Source: Bacteroidota bacterium (lineage in GTDB: Bacteria; Bacteroidota; Ignavibacteria; UBA10030; F1-140-MAGs086). Taken from it: DNA of 7,472 nt. Under the pieces are notes generated by a model. It did not search any database and had not been told where the DNA came from. It saw nothing but the letters and a program-made list of their open reading frames with translations. Position 1 is the stretch's first letter. Every line of letters begins with the position of its first letter. The stretch covers positions 1 to 7,472 of the forward strand of contig SXSO01000152.1 of NCBI GenBank assembly GCA_005792205.1, read 5' to 3'. A program made the translations under genes and the position numbers. This document shows, in pieces, positions 7,200 to 7,472 of this stretch.

Positions 7200-7472
7200 A
7201 TGAATAAAACCTACAAAACAACCTTATTTTCTTTTTTGGTTTGTGTATTTGTTTTAGTACAAACAACAAACGGACAAGGTCAATTAGATTTACTTTGGAC
7301 GGGAAATCATGGTAATAATGTTTATTCAGTATCATTTAGTCCCGATGGCAGTAAGGTTGTGAGTGGAAGTGATGATAACACACTTAAAGTATGGAATGCA
7401 AATACTGGTTCATTACTTTGGACGGGAACTCATAATAGTTATGTTAGGTCAGTATCATTTAGTCCCGATGGC
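7200..7472 (+). CDS. Exported WD40-repeat protein, 5' part
   Basis: The first 91 residues of a gene that runs off the right edge without a stop. It opens with a signal peptide (MNKTYKTTLFSFLVCVFVLV, cleavage probably after TTNG near residue 25), then begins WD40 blades. One whole repeat unit (about 31-71) holds VYSVSFSPDG, SGSDDNTLKVW and NANTGS, followed by the first half of the next (YVRSVSFSPDG). These give a beta-propeller, normally a protein-binding scaffold, here outside the cytoplasm. No enzyme domain is visible in this part; more blades or a C-terminal sorting domain may follow. An in-frame TAA 10-12 bases upstream makes this ATG the first possible one. No Shine-Dalgarno sequence is seen. 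It uses CCC, GGC and ACG codons more freely than its neighbours, which could reflect a different history. It is divergent from the protease gene across 158 bases. Confidence 0.85.
   Translation, partial: MNKTYKTTLFSFLVCVFVLVQTTNGQGQLDLLWTGNHGNNVYSVSFSPDGSKVVSGSDDNTLKVWNANTGSLLWTGTHNSYVRSVSFSPDG
7290..7472 (+). repeat. Tandem DNA repeat encoding WD40 blades, period 123 bases
   Basis: The unit beginning TTACTTTGGACGGGAA at 7290 begins again at 7413, exactly 123 bases (41 codons) later. The second copy is cut at base 60 by the window edge. Comparing those 60 bases by eye gives 8 differences (about 87% identity), including a perfect 24-base match (7326-7349 with 7449-7472) over the VSFSPDG turn. 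The DNA-level likeness, not only protein likeness, points to recent duplication of blades. Confidence 0.9.

Noticed and set aside
1..7472. A novel defence or mobile system
   Set aside because: No nuclease, integrase, transposase, reverse transcriptase, toxin or repeat array is visible; every gene with motifs fits a known housekeeping or envelope family.

Overview
The window looks like a stretch of chromosome from a Gram-negative, very AT-rich bacterium, most likely of the Bacteroidota/Chlorobiota (FCB) group. Reasons: G+C is low (below about one third by eye), Shine-Dalgarno sequences are missing before nearly every start, the heptose kinase and adenylyltransferase are separate adjacent genes, there is a secreted tricorn-like protease and an outer-membrane barrel, and one start has a Bacteroidota-type TAnnTTTG element upstream. 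A phylum such as Ignavibacteriota or Kapabacteria is possible. This placement is an inference; there is no rRNA or other marker gene here.

Left part (1-2907, all minus strand): a tightly packed four-gene run read right to left. It holds an alpha/beta hydrolase (2907-2116), a predicted outer-membrane beta-barrel protein (2119-1079, overlapping the hydrolase stop by an ATGA-type junction), the ADP-heptose pathway kinase rfaE1 (1062-94) and the first 30 codons of the matching adenylyltransferase rfaE2 (90-1, cut by the window edge). The last two supply ADP-heptose for lipopolysaccharide core. The barrel protein is also an envelope component, so the run reads as a cell-envelope operon with a hydrolase of unknown substrate at its head.

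Middle (2955-3770): a SpoU/TrmH-family RNA 2'-O-methyltransferase on the plus strand, divergent from the hydrolase across only 47 bases. It is followed by a strong hairpin (3741-3770) that serves as a shared terminator with the convergent gene on its right.

Right part (3793-7472): a 1082-residue exported tricorn-like S41 protease on the minus strand, a 158-base AT-rich divergent intergenic region with two short inverted repeats and a promoter-like element, and the start of an exported WD40-repeat protein on the plus strand whose repeats are still similar at DNA level (period 123 bases). That gene runs off the window.

No tRNA, rRNA, CRISPR array, insertion sequence or phage gene was seen. The gene content is mostly ordinary housekeeping and envelope functions. 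I found no convincing new multi-gene system. The points most worth a second look are the glycine in place of the second active-site serine of the tricorn protease, the in-frame split of the heptose gene, the A10 tracts in the kinase, and the young tandem repeats in the WD40 gene.
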